64,000 bases of DNA from an uncultured Bacillota bacterium. GTDB lineage: Bacteria; Bacillota; Clostridia; Christensenellales; UBA1242. The position numbers were made by a program, and so were the translations under genes. The notes beneath the pieces are model-generated. The model made no database searches. It was not told the DNA's origin and saw nothing but the letters and a program-made list of their open reading frames with translations. Within the stretch, counting starts at the first letter, position 1, and each line of letters opens with the position of its first letter. Where the stretch lies: NCBI GenBank assembly GCA_946495675.1, contig CAMMDQ010000001.1:62001-126000 (forward strand), written 5' to 3'. This document shows positions 1-9,516 of this stretch, piece by piece.

Positions 1-88
1 AAAATACAAAAAGATATTCAACTTTTCGACCTTTTTGTGTTTTGTCTTTTTGTTGTTTTGATTTATCATTTTTGCAAGGGAGGGCATT

Positions 89-895
89 ATGGAAATTTTT
101 ATTGAACAAACAGTTTTAATAAACTTTTTTCAAAATGCACTTATTCTTAATATGACTTCGTTTTTTATCAAAGAAAAAGCGAGATTTTGGTTTTTGATGT
201 CGCTGCTGGCTGGAGTTGTTGCTCTTGTTATTCCGCTTTTTGCACTTGATTCCTATGCGAAAATTTTGCTACAGGTTTTTCTTGCAATCTTGATCGTTTG
301 CCTTTCATTTAGGTTTCGTTCGGCAAGTAAATTTTTCTTTATTTTTACAACATTTTTTATTTTCACTTTTATTTTGGGTGGTGCTTGCTATGCTCTTCAG
401 CAGACTTTCGGTCCCTATCCGCTTTTTATTGTCTGTGTTGTCAGCCTGGTAATGTTTTTTTTGGTCAAGTTTATCATTTTTTATCACAATCGTTTGCAGA
501 GAATCAAGAGTTTTACCTATTCGGTCAAAATCAAAGCCAATGGCAATGTGGTGGAGGAAAACGGCTATTTGGACAGCGGAAATGTGCTTTTGGATGACAT
601 CACAAAATCGCCCATAATTTTGATCAATTTTGAGGTTTTTAAAAGGCTTTATCAGGATATTTCGCTTGTCAGCCTGCTGGCAAAGCAGGATATGGCAAAA
701 CTAAATTGTGCGCACTATATCAAAGTCAATTCAGTGGGCAGTGGCAGCAAAATATTGGCTTTTGTTGCAGATGAAATTCAGCTCAATGGTGAGAAGGTTT
801 TTAAAAACCCGACACTTGCTCTTTCCTTCTCTGGCTTTGAGAAAAGCTTTAAAGCAAATGTACTTTTAAACAGTCAAATGGTTTTTGGAGGTTGA
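89..895 (+). CDS. spoIIGA: Sigma-E processing peptidase SpoIIGA
   Basis: N-terminal multi-TM protein with C-terminal aspartic-protease-like region (ENGYLDSGNVLLDD), directly upstream of sigE. Confidence 0.9.
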   Translation: MEIFIEQTVLINFFQNALILNMTSFFIKEKARFWFLMSLLAGVVALVIPLFALDSYAKILLQVFLAILIVCLSFRFRSASKFFFIFTTFFIFTFILGGACYALQQTFGPYPLFIVCVVSLVMFFLVKFIIFYHNRLQRIKSFTYSVKIKANGNVVEENGYLDSGNVLLDDITKSPIILINFEVFKRLYQDISLVSLLAKQDMAKLNCAHYIKVNSVGSGSKILAFVADEIQLNGEKVFKNPTLALSFSGFEKSFKANVLLNSQMVFGG

Positions 896-1626
896 TTATG
901 AAAAAATTATTATTTAAATTTAAGCTGTTTTTATATAAATTGTTTCATAGAAATGATTATATTTTAGCAAAACATATTGTCTGCTATGTCTGCGGCAATG
1001 AAGAATTTTTGCCACCGCTTTCAACCGATGAAGAAAATCTGCTGATATATGAAAAAGAACAAGGTTCGCAGGAAGCCCTTGGCAAGTTGATTGAACACAA
1101 TTTGCGACTGGTTGCTTTTATAGCAAAAAAATTTGAGTCAAGCAAAATTGAATATGAAGACCTTATTTCTATAGGGGCAATTGGTCTGATCAAAGCGGTC
1201 AAAACATTTAAGCCCGACAAAAATATTCGGCTTGCGACTTATGCCTCGCGTTGCATTGAAAATGAAATTCTGATGCAACTGAGAAAAACAGCAAAAGTCA
1301 AAAATGACATCAGTCTTGACAAACCTTTGAGTGAAGACTTTGACGGAAATCAACTTGTTTTGTCAGATATATTGCCCAGTGATGAAGATGTGGTTGCTCA
1401 GACCGTTGACGAGCCTGCTGACAGAGCAATTATTCATCAACTTATTGCAAAACTGGGCAGACGTGAACAAGAAATTATGATTTTACGATATGGACTTCTA
1501 GGGCAGCAAGAACTGACGCAAAGGGAGGTGGCTGACAAACTTGGCATAAGCCAAAGTTATATCTCGCGTCTTGAAAAACGCATTTTGAAAGATATGAAGT
1601 TTGAACTTGAGAAGAGTTTGTTTTAA
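892..1626 (+). CDS. sigE: Sporulation sigma factor SigE
   Basis: Sigma-70 regions 2 and 4; overlaps spoIIGA by 4 nt; canonical synteny with sigG. Confidence 0.93.
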   Translation: MIMKKLLFKFKLFLYKLFHRNDYILAKHIVCYVCGNEEFLPPLSTDEENLLIYEKEQGSQEALGKLIEHNLRLVAFIAKKFESSKIEYEDLISIGAIGLIKAVKTFKPDKNIRLATYASRCIENEILMQLRKTAKVKNDISLDKPLSEDFDGNQLVLSDILPSDEDVVAQTVDEPADRAIIHQLIAKLGRREQEIMILRYGLLGQQELTQREVADKLGISQSYISRLEKRILKDMKFELEKSLF

Positions 1627-1715
1627 TCATCATTTTTTGTTTTTAAAGATGGTTTTTTGTCGAATGTGAATAAAACTTTAGCAAAGGTAAAAGATATTTC
1701 TCGAAAGGAGAGATT

Positions 1716-2489
1716 ATGTCTTCTAAAGTTTCTATTTGCGGTGTTGACACAACAAAGCTTCCAAAACTAAATAACAATGATATATTGCAGCTTATTAAAA
1801 AAGTTAAGCGTGGGGATGAAAATGCAAGAGACCAATTTGTTGTTGCAAATCTTCGGCTGGTGCTGAGTGTTGTGCACAGATTTAATGCAAAAGGTGATCG
1901 GGCTGATGACATGTTTCAGGTTGGATGCGTGGGGCTTTTGAAAGCTATCGACAATTTTGATGAAACGCTCAATGTCAAATTTTCAACTTATGCCGTGCCA
2001 ATGATTGTGGGCGAAATTCGAAGATATTTAAGAGACAACAATTCAATAAGAGTCAGTCGGTCTATGCGTGATATAGCTTACAGGGCAATGCAGGCAAAAG
2101 AAGAACTTTCAAAAAGTAGTTTTAGCGAACCTTCAGTTGAAGACATTGCAAAAAAAATTGAAGTGCCTGTCAAAACGGTGACCTTTGCCCTTGATGCAAT
2201 AAGTGATACAATTTCGCTCAGTGACCCAATTTATAGTGAAGGAACTGATGCTATAGCGCTTCTTGATCAAATTGCAGATAACAAAAATACTGATGAAAAC
2301 ATCAACGAAAACCTTGCTTTGAAAGCTGCAATAAAAACATTATCGCCAAGAGAGAAAGAAATTTTGCTTATGCGCTATTTTGTCGGCAAAACGCAAACGG
2401 AAGTCAGTCAAGAGATTGGAATCAGTCAGGCACAAGTGTCTCGTCTTGAGAAAAATGCTTTAAGATCAATAAAAGATTTTCTGATTTAG
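1716..2489 (+). CDS. sigG: Sporulation sigma factor SigG
   Basis: Sigma-70 protein beginning MSSKVSICGVDTTKLPKL; follows sigE. Confidence 0.93.
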   Translation: MSSKVSICGVDTTKLPKLNNNDILQLIKKVKRGDENARDQFVVANLRLVLSVVHRFNAKGDRADDMFQVGCVGLLKAIDNFDETLNVKFSTYAVPMIVGEIRRYLRDNNSIRVSRSMRDIAYRAMQAKEELSKSSFSEPSVEDIAKKIEVPVKTVTFALDAISDTISLSDPIYSEGTDAIALLDQIADNKNTDENINENLALKAAIKTLSPREKEILLMRYFVGKTQTEVSQEIGISQAQVSRLEKNALRSIKDFLI

Positions 2490-2525
2490 TTATTTTTTGT
2501 CATTTTTCGACATATACCATAACTG

Positions 2526-2807
2526 ATGGAAAGTTCATTTTTAGAGTTGAGATGTAAAGAAGTGGTCAATGTGCTTGATGGGCGCAAGCTTGGTCATATC
2601 GTTGACATAGTTTTTGATCTTGCAACTGCCAGGGTTCTTGGAATTTTGGTGCCAGGAGAAAAAACGGGGTGGAATGTTTTTAAGTCAGCAAACCAACTTT
2701 TTATACCATTTGGTTGCATTGTAAAAATAGGTGAAGATGCAATCTTGGTGGAAGTTCAAGGTCAAGGTGTGCCGGAAAATCCTTATCAAACTTTACAAAA
2801 AAAATAG
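2526..2807 (+). CDS. YlmC/YmxH family PRC-barrel sporulation protein
   Basis: LRCKEVVNVLDGRKLGHIVDIVFDL; position after sigG. Confidence 0.8.
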   Translation: MESSFLELRCKEVVNVLDGRKLGHIVDIVFDLATARVLGILVPGEKTGWNVFKSANQLFIPFGCIVKIGEDAILVEVQGQGVPENPYQTLQKK

Positions 2808-2830
2808 GCTTTGGAATCGCCTATTTTTAT

Positions 2831-3274
2831 TTACATATTTTCCAAAAGTTTTTTAAAAGAGGTTATGTCAGCAAATTTTCGGTAAACTGAAGCAAATCTG
2901 ACAAATGCAACTTCGTCAAGGTTTTTCAGCGCTTCCATAACCATCTCGCCAATTTCTGCCGATGAAATTTCTTGGTTTGGCATGCTTTGCGCCTTCTTTT
3001 CAATTTCAAGCACAACACTGTCAATTTGTCCCATGCTTACAGGGCGTTTTTCGCAAGCTTTGATGATTCCATTTTTCACTTTGTTTGAATCAAATGGCTG
3101 TCTTGAGCCGTCATTCTTTACAACCAAAACAGGAGTGGTTTCAACAGTTTCATAAGTTGTAAAGCGTCTTCCACAATTTAAGCATTCTCTTCTTCTGCGG
3201 ATTGAGTTTGTTTCATCACTATTCCTTGAGTCAAGCACTTTGCTTTCGTTATGACCACAATATATACATTTCAT
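2831..3274 (-). CDS. nrdR: Transcriptional regulator NrdR
   Basis: MKCIYCGHNESKVLDSRNSDETNSIRRRRECLNCGRRFTTYE zinc ribbon plus ATP-cone; start trimmed from track ORF. Confidence 0.95.
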   Translation of the reverse strand: MKCIYCGHNESKVLDSRNSDETNSIRRRRECLNCGRRFTTYETVETTPVLVVKNDGSRQPFDSNKVKNGIIKACEKRPVSMGQIDSVVLEIEKKAQSMPNQEISSAEIGEMVMEALKNLDEVAFVRFASVYRKFADITSFKKLLENM

Positions 3275-3385
3275 TGCACATCTCCTTATACTAAATATAG
3301 CACACCTAACAAAAAACAGCAAAACAATTTTGCAATATTTGCAATATTTTGTAATTTAAATGCGAGTTTTAAAATAAATTATTCT

Positions 3386-3619
3386 ATGTTAAGTTTGGTT
3401 TCTTGTGATTTTGCCAAGTTCTATACAATTTGTCAAATCAAAAACGATTGCCCACCATCTGTCAGAAGAAGACTTTTTGATCTTGGTTTTACCGATGGAC
3501 AAACAATAAAAAAAATTCAAACCTCATTGTTAGGCAAGGTGATTTTGGTGCAAATCAGAGGTTATCTTCTTTCAATTCGCTCTAGCATTGCCGATTCAAT
3601 TATGGTGAAAAGCAAATGA
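3386..3619 (+). CDS. feoA: FeoA-domain protein
   Basis: RRRLFDLGFTDGQTIKKIQTSLLGKVILVQIRGYLLSIR; overlaps feoB start. Confidence 0.8.
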   Translation: MLSLVSCDFAKFYTICQIKNDCPPSVRRRLFDLGFTDGQTIKKIQTSLLGKVILVQIRGYLLSIRSSIADSIMVKSK

Positions 3620-5712
3620 TTAGGGTGAGTTTAATTGGCAATCCAAATACAGGCAAAACCACACTTTTCAACACTTTGACAAACTCAAATGAGCATGTGG
3701 GCAACTGGCATGGAGTTACTGTTGAAGAAAAGGCGAAAACCATTTTTTTTAAACAGCAAGAAATAGAAATTGTTGACCTGCCAGGCATTTATTCACTCTC
3801 TAGGCTTTCTTTTGAAGAAAAGGTGGCAACAGATTATCTTTTATCCCATCAGAATGACCTGGTCATCAATATCTGCGACTACAACAATTTGCAACGGAAT
3901 TTGTATCTTACATTGGGGCTTTTAGAGCTTGGACTAAAAGTGATAGTGGTTGTCAACCAAATCGAAAAAAAGAAGGTCGGTCAGGTCAATCTTGTCAGGC
4001 TTGAAGAAAAACTTGGTGTAAAAATTTTGTCTATTGATGCGGCAAACAAAGAAAGTGTTCAGCAACTTAAAGAAGAGATACTTTGCTATAAATCCACAAA
4101 ATGTGTTTTGCCATATCTCAAACTTCTTTCTCTTAATCAAGTTGAAAGATTTCTTCCTCATTATCTGCAACAGCAGAGCAGGACTTTTTATGCCATCAAA
4201 CTTTTGGAAGATGACCAGGATGTAAAACAAAAATTTAAGGTGGAAAAAAACTTTGACCAAGCTGAAAAAGTGGCGAAAGTTCGGTATGACTTTATTGATG
4301 AGCTGATGAGTGAGTGTGGTCAAAAGAATTTTAGCATCTACGGACAGAGCAAGCTTGATAAAATTTTGCTCAATAAGTTTTTGGCATTCCCGGCATTTTT
4401 GTTGATTTTGGCAGCAGTTTTTTATTTGACATTCTTTTCGGTGGGGGCTTTTTTATCTGATGGCTTAGCATTTTTGCTTGACAAATTTATTTCCTCTCCG
4501 ATTTTGGCATGGCTTGATGGAATGGTTGGACAATCAAGTTGGATTTATAGTTTCTTCGAGACAGCTATTTTTGGCGGTGTGGGCTCTGTTTTGACATTTT
4601 TGCCACAAGTTGCTCTTCTATTTATCTTTCTTTCAGTGCTTGAAGACAGTGGTTATCTTGCAAGAGTTGCCTTTGTTTTTGAAGATGTTTTGTCAAAAGT
4701 TGGGCTTTCTGGCAAAAGCGTTTACACTCTTTTGATGGGCTTTGGATGCTCGACAAGTGCAATATTGACTTCTCGAAATATGGAAGACGATAAAGCAAAA
4801 ATCAAAACCGCTTTGCTGACTCCTTATATGAGTTGTTCGGCAAAGTTTCCAATCTATGTCTGTCTTGGAGGAGCCTTCTTTGGTGCCAGCAACATTTTTA
4901 TCATAATGGGGCTTTATATTCTTGGTGTGGTGGTTGCTGTTTTAATGAGTATGCTTTTTGAAAAGACGGTCCTCAAAAGCAAAGAACAGTCCTTCATTTT
5001 GGAATTTCCGCCATATCGACGGGTGGGGATAAAACAAGTCTTCAAAGTGTTTGTGTCAAGTTGTAAAGATTTTTTGAGTAGAGTGGGCGGGCTTATAATC
5101 ACCATGAACATTATTGTTTGGGTGATGGCAAATTTTTCTTTTTCATTTAGTTATGTTGCTCAAAATGGCGGGCAAAGCATTTTAGAAAGTTTGGGGGCAA
5201 TTTTGGCGCCAGTCTTTGCTCCGCTCGGATTTGGCAGTTGGGGGCCGGTGTCAGCGCTTATCGCTGGGCTTATTGCCAAAGAAGTGATTTTGTCTTCCAT
5301 AGCACTATTTAATAATGTTGAAGCTGGTCAAACGCAGCTTGCTTTGTCGCTGAGCGATCCATCAAGTGCGGTATATTTTTCTTCAGCTTCATCCGTGCTT
5401 TCCTATCTTGTTTTCTGCCTATTGTATTTTCCGTGTCTGAGCTCTGTCGGGATTCTTGGCAAGGAAATTGGGAAAAAATGGACTGTTTTTGGTTGCGTGT
5501 GTCAGTTTGTTGTTGCCTACTTTATCGCCATGGCTTTTTACAACTTTGCTGTACTTATCTCTCTGTTTGGCTGGTGGAGGGTTTGTCTTGGCTTTGTTGC
5601 AATATTTGCTATTGTTTTCGCTCTTATAGCTGTGATAAAAAGGTGCCGTTTAAAAGGTCGGCAATGCGACAAATGCAAAAAAGGTTGCACAAAAATTGAA
5701 AAGGGGGAATAA
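3616..5712 (+). CDS. feoB: Ferrous iron transport protein FeoB
   Basis: G1 motif GNPNTGKTTLFN, DLPGIYSL, multi-TM C-terminus. Confidence 0.96.
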   Translation: MIRVSLIGNPNTGKTTLFNTLTNSNEHVGNWHGVTVEEKAKTIFFKQQEIEIVDLPGIYSLSRLSFEEKVATDYLLSHQNDLVINICDYNNLQRNLYLTLGLLELGLKVIVVVNQIEKKKVGQVNLVRLEEKLGVKILSIDAANKESVQQLKEEILCYKSTKCVLPYLKLLSLNQVERFLPHYLQQQSRTFYAIKLLEDDQDVKQKFKVEKNFDQAEKVAKVRYDFIDELMSECGQKNFSIYGQSKLDKILLNKFLAFPAFLLILAAVFYLTFFSVGAFLSDGLAFLLDKFISSPILAWLDGMVGQSSWIYSFFETAIFGGVGSVLTFLPQVALLFIFLSVLEDSGYLARVAFVFEDVLSKVGLSGKSVYTLLMGFGCSTSAILTSRNMEDDKAKIKTALLTPYMSCSAKFPIYVCLGGAFFGASNIFIIMGLYILGVVVAVLMSMLFEKTVLKSKEQSFILEFPPYRRVGIKQVFKVFVSSCKDFLSRVGGLIITMNIIVWVMANFSFSFSYVAQNGGQSILESLGAILAPVFAPLGFGSWGPVSALIAGLIAKEVILSSIALFNNVEAGQTQLALSLSDPSSAVYFSSASSVLSYLVFCLLYFPCLSSVGILGKEIGKKWTVFGCVCQFVVAYFIAMAFYNFAVLISLFGWWRVCLGFVAIFAIVFALIAVIKRCRLKGRQCDKCKKGCTKIEKGE

Positions 5713-5720
5713 ACAATAAT

Positions 5721-5825
5721 ATGAAAAAGCAAAAAGAGGAAAAAAAGTTTCGCATCATTTGCATAAAAGCGCCAAAATGGATGTCGAGCCTTTTAAGAAA
5801 ATTCCAAAAGAAAGAAGAAAAATAA
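5721..5825 (+). CDS. spoVM: SpoVM-like amphipathic peptide (34 aa)
   Basis: MKKQKEEKKFRIICIKAPKWMSSLLRKFQKKEEK; matches the SpoVM pattern IKxPK[FW][LM]xx[IL][VL]R; sits next to rpmB and yloU-yloV; below the length cut-off of the ORF track. Confidence 0.7.
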   Translation: MKKQKEEKKFRIICIKAPKWMSSLLRKFQKKEEK

Positions 5826-5847
5826 GGCCTTTTTGCCTTATTCTTTT
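5821..5847 (+). terminator. Rho-independent terminator overlapping the spoVM stop
   Basis: AATAAGGC-cttttt-GCCTTATT then CTTTT. Confidence 0.75.
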
Positions 5848-5909
5848 CGCGATACATAACAAAAAAACTTGGCATAAAAGCCAAGCCGAATTTATTAAAG
5901 CGACTATCG

Positions 5910-6092
5910 TTATGCTTTTTTTGCAGTTTTAATGCATTTTGTGCATGCCTTAACTTTAACAGGCTTTCCGTCAACCTCTACAACTGTTTTTTGAAGGTTG
6001 AGTTCGTAAGTTCTGTTATATTTTTTGTTTGAGAAAGAAACTTGTTTTCCTGTTGATTTTCCTCTACCACAAATATCACATGTTCTGCTCAT
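5910..6092 (-). CDS. rpmB: 50S ribosomal protein L28
   Basis: MSRTCDICGRGKSTGKQVSFSNKKYNRTYELNLQK. Confidence 0.95.
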   Translation of the reverse strand: MSRTCDICGRGKSTGKQVSFSNKKYNRTYELNLQKTVVEVDGKPVKVKACTKCIKTAKKA

Positions 6093-6316
6093 AATTTCCT
6101 CCCGTGATTTCTCTTTGCACCTTACTATATCATTTCTCAGCAAAAAAATCAACTCTTTTTTCAAAATTTTTTTAATAAAAGCGGTTTTAACAAATTTTGT
6201 TTGAAAAAATCCTATAAAATATTTGTATTTTTTTGTTTTGTGTAGTAATATATCTAAGTAAAGGTGTTTCGAAATGAGACCATCTTTGTTTTAATTCACA
6301 TTAAGGGGGCTTTTCC

Positions 6317-6667
6317 TTGACAGTCGATACAAATAACTACTATGGCAATATTTCAATCTCCGACAACTCAATTCGGGTTGTTGCGGGTTATGCCGTTCTT
6401 GATTGCTATGGCGTGGTCGATCTCGTCTCAAAATCTCTTGTTGACAGCGTCCGTGAATTGATGAAAAAAGAATCTTATTCCAAAGGAATTAAAATAAGTC
6501 ATATCGACAATCGAATCTATATTGATGTGTATTGCATCTTGAAATATGGCGTTTCAATCAGCGCCGTTGCTGAATCTCTCAGAAAGTCAGTTAAATACTC
6601 AGTGGAAAACTTCACTGGGATGCTTGTTGATGCAGTCACTGTTCATGTTGTCGGTGTTCGTGTTTAG
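6317..6667 (+). CDS. Asp23/YloU family protein (TTG start)
   Basis: ISDNSIRVVAGYAVLDCYGVVDLVS; AAGGGGG SD upstream of TTG. Confidence 0.88.
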   Translation: MTVDTNNYYGNISISDNSIRVVAGYAVLDCYGVVDLVSKSLVDSVRELMKKESYSKGIKISHIDNRIYIDVYCILKYGVSISAVAESLRKSVKYSVENFTGMLVDAVTVHVVGVRV

Positions 6668-6679
6668 GAGAAATGATAT

Positions 6680-8314
6680 ATGATAAAGACAATAAATGGT
6701 GCAACATTCCGCAAAATGATTGTGGCAGGTGCTGGTCTGCTTGAACAAAACAAAAAATATGTTGACTCGCTCAATGTGTTTCCTGTGCCAGATGGCGACA
6801 CAGGCACAAACATGTTTCTTACAATGAAGTCCGCTGTGAATGAAGTGTCCAAGTGCATTAACAACAATATGGATTCTCTCAGCGAAGCTTTCGCAAAAGG
6901 TGCTTTAAAGGGCGCTAGGGGAAACAGTGGAGTTATCACATCTCAGATTTTTAAAGGATTCTGTTCAGAGACTGGCAAGTGCAGCGAAATCACTACCAAA
7001 ATTTTTGCAAAGGCTATGCAAGAAGGGGCAAACATTGCCTATAAAGCTGTTACTAAGCCAAAAGAAGGCACCATTTTGACTGTCATTCGAGTTATGGCAG
7101 AAAATGCTGTCAATGTGGCAAAAAAATGTGATGATTTTGAAGTGTTTTTGAAAAAAGTGCTTGAAACAGGTGAAGAAATTTTAAAACAGACACCAGAAAT
7201 GTTGCCAGTGCTTAAAAAAGCAGGTGTTGTTGATGCTGGTGGTAGAGGAATTATCGTTATCTTCACAGGTTTTTATAAAATTTTGATGGGCGAAGAAAAT
7301 TTTGAGTTTAATTTTGAAGACGAAAAGAAACCGCAGACTGTGGATGACGTGATTGCAGACATCAACAATCTTGGCGATATTCAATTTGGTTATTGCACCG
7401 AATATATGATCATCAACATGAAAAAGAAAACAACCGAAGCCGACATTGACAAACTTCGGGAGAAACTGATGCAAATCGGCGACTCTGTCATTTGTATTGG
7501 CGACCTTAGTCTTGTCAAGGTGCATGTTCACTCAAACGAACCAAACAAGGCGCTTGAATATGCCCTTGAACTTGGCGAGCTTTACAATCTTAAGATCGAA
7601 AACATGCTTGAGCAAAATCGTGAACTTAAGAAAAAGGCTTTAGTGCAAGAAATTACAAAAGAAATTGGTATGGTAGCGGTGGCTCCGGGCGACGGAATCG
7701 CCAACATTTTTACAGATCTTGGGGTTGACCAAAATATTGTTGGCGGACAGACTATGAATCCAAGTGCTGAAGATATTGCAGCAGCTTGTGATAAGGTGCC
7801 TGCAACAAATGTTATCGTTTTCCCAAACAACAAAAATATTGTTTTGGCAGCTGAACAAGCAAACGATCTGACAACAAAAAATTTGATTGTTGTGCCAACT
7901 CGCTCAGTGCCAGAAGGTATCACAGCATCTCTTGCCTTCAATCCTGACGCAAGTGTTGAAGAAAATGCTGAAGCCATGAACGAAGCCATCAAAAATGTCC
8001 GCTCTGGTGCGGTAACTTATGCTGTTAGAGACACCCATGTTGATGGTTTTGACCTGGCAGTAGGAGAAATCATCGGCCTTGATGACAAAGCAATTTTGGC
8101 AAAAGGCAAATTGGTGGGCGAAACAACAACAAAATTGATTGAGAAAATGATGGACGACTCTATCATGAACATAACACTGTTCTATGGCGAAGACATCCGC
8201 GAAGAAGAAGCAAATGCCTTGGCAGATTCTTTGAGCAAAAAATATCCAGAAATCGAAGTCAGCGCGGTGTATGGTGGCCAACCAGTTTATTACTATCTTG
8301 TCAGCGTTGAATAA
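6680..8314 (+). CDS. DAK2-domain kinase-like protein YloV
   Basis: LNVFPVPDGDTGTNMFLTM and GARGNSGVITSQIFKGF motifs; follows Asp23. Confidence 0.93.
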   Translation: MIKTINGATFRKMIVAGAGLLEQNKKYVDSLNVFPVPDGDTGTNMFLTMKSAVNEVSKCINNNMDSLSEAFAKGALKGARGNSGVITSQIFKGFCSETGKCSEITTKIFAKAMQEGANIAYKAVTKPKEGTILTVIRVMAENAVNVAKKCDDFEVFLKKVLETGEEILKQTPEMLPVLKKAGVVDAGGRGIIVIFTGFYKILMGEENFEFNFEDEKKPQTVDDVIADINNLGDIQFGYCTEYMIINMKKKTTEADIDKLREKLMQIGDSVICIGDLSLVKVHVHSNEPNKALEYALELGELYNLKIENMLEQNRELKKKALVQEITKEIGMVAVAPGDGIANIFTDLGVDQNIVGGQTMNPSAEDIAAACDKVPATNVIVFPNNKNIVLAAEQANDLTTKNLIVVPTRSVPEGITASLAFNPDASVEENAEAMNEAIKNVRSGAVTYAVRDTHVDGFDLAVGEIIGLDDKAILAKGKLVGETTTKLIEKMMDDSIMNITLFYGEDIREEEANALADSLSKKYPEIEVSAVYGGQPVYYYLVSVE

Positions 8315-8663
8315 AACAAAAGACCTAAAACAAAATGTTTAGGTCTTTTTTGTTAAGTTTAAATTGCTATTTTTTATAGAACTTTGAGACAATCAATATG
8401 TTATTATAAACAAAATGAGACAATTCAAGACTTTTTCTATCTAGGAGAAAAATATAATAAAGAAGACAAAAATTTTCTTGAACTTTTTGCAAATTTATCA
8501 GCTGAAAACAAAGCTGTAATCATTAACCTTATGAAAAAGCTGAAATAAAGTTTGTCAAATTCGTCGTCAACCGAAAAAAAAGAAACGCATAGTAGATTTT
8601 TTGAAAAAATAAAGAGTGAAAGCTCTTTTTTTTCTTTACTCATTTTGGGGAAAATGTTACAAT

Positions 8664-9449
8664 ATGGCTATGAGAATTGACAAAATTGTGGCTCAAAAGC
8701 TTGCTTGCACCAGGACTAAAGCACAGGCATTGATAAAAGACGGCTGTGTTTTTGTTTGTGGCAAGCAGGTGCTGAGACCTTCGCTGGATGTTGAAGAAAA
8801 TGCTCAAATTGAAATTGCCAAGCAAGAGCAATACGTTTCGCGGGGCGCCTATAAACTGCTGGGGGCAAAGGAAAGTTTTAACTTAAACTTTCATGACCGA
8901 GTTGTTTTGGATATTGGGGCTTCAACGGGTGGGTTTAGTCAAGTTTGTCTGCTGGGTGGTGCAAAAAAAGTTTACGCACTTGATATTGGGAAAAATGAGC
9001 TTGACAAAAATTTGAAAGAAAGCTCACAAATAGTCGATCTTTCTGGGGTGGATTTTAGAAATACTAAAAAAAGCGATTTTGCTCAGGTCGATTTTATTGT
9101 TGGGGACCTGTCTTTTATTTCACTTCGGCACATATTCCCTAAAATTGTTGAGCTTTTTGGCAATAAAATTGAAGTCTGTATGCTTTTTAAGCCGCAATTT
9201 GAATGTGGCAAAGAGCTTGCACATAAATTTAAGGGAGTTGTGCTTGACAAAAAAGTGCACATAAAACTTTTGCAAGATTTTGTGTTTTATTTGCAGAAAT
9301 TGGGTTTTGTTGTGAGCGGCATTGACTATTCTCGTATTCGTGGCAAAAGCGGCAATATTGAATATATGTTTCATCTCAATGGTTCTGGACACGCTGATTT
9401 TGACATTGAAAAGTTAGCAGAGCAGGCTTTTTCAACTCTGCAAAAATAG
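8664..9449 (+). CDS. tlyA: TlyA family rRNA methyltransferase/hemolysin
   Basis: S4 domain RIDKIVAQKLACTRTKAQALI plus FtsJ-like VLDIGASTGGFSQVCL. Confidence 0.92.
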   Translation: MAMRIDKIVAQKLACTRTKAQALIKDGCVFVCGKQVLRPSLDVEENAQIEIAKQEQYVSRGAYKLLGAKESFNLNFHDRVVLDIGASTGGFSQVCLLGGAKKVYALDIGKNELDKNLKESSQIVDLSGVDFRNTKKSDFAQVDFIVGDLSFISLRHIFPKIVELFGNKIEVCMLFKPQFECGKELAHKFKGVVLDKKVHIKLLQDFVFYLQKLGFVVSGIDYSRIRGKSGNIEYMFHLNGSGHADFDIEKLAEQAFSTLQK

Positions 9450-9474
9450 CTTTTTCTTGTTATTTTATCTGAAT

Positions 9475-9516
9475 TTTGGTAATAAAAAAAGTGCTTGAAT
9501 CAAGCACTTTTGTTTT
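9475..9516. terminator. Convergent terminator
   Basis: AAAAAGTGCTTGA-atcAAGCACTTTTG-TTTTTT between tlyA(+) and the next gene (-). Confidence 0.75.

Noticed and set aside
3934-4323. Minus-strand 129-aa ORF
   Set aside because: Fully inside feoB on the opposite strand; no independent evidence
5624-5974. Minus-strand ORF across the feoB end
   Set aside because: Overlaps feoB, the spoVM-like ORF, a terminator and the rpmB end; no SD or homology
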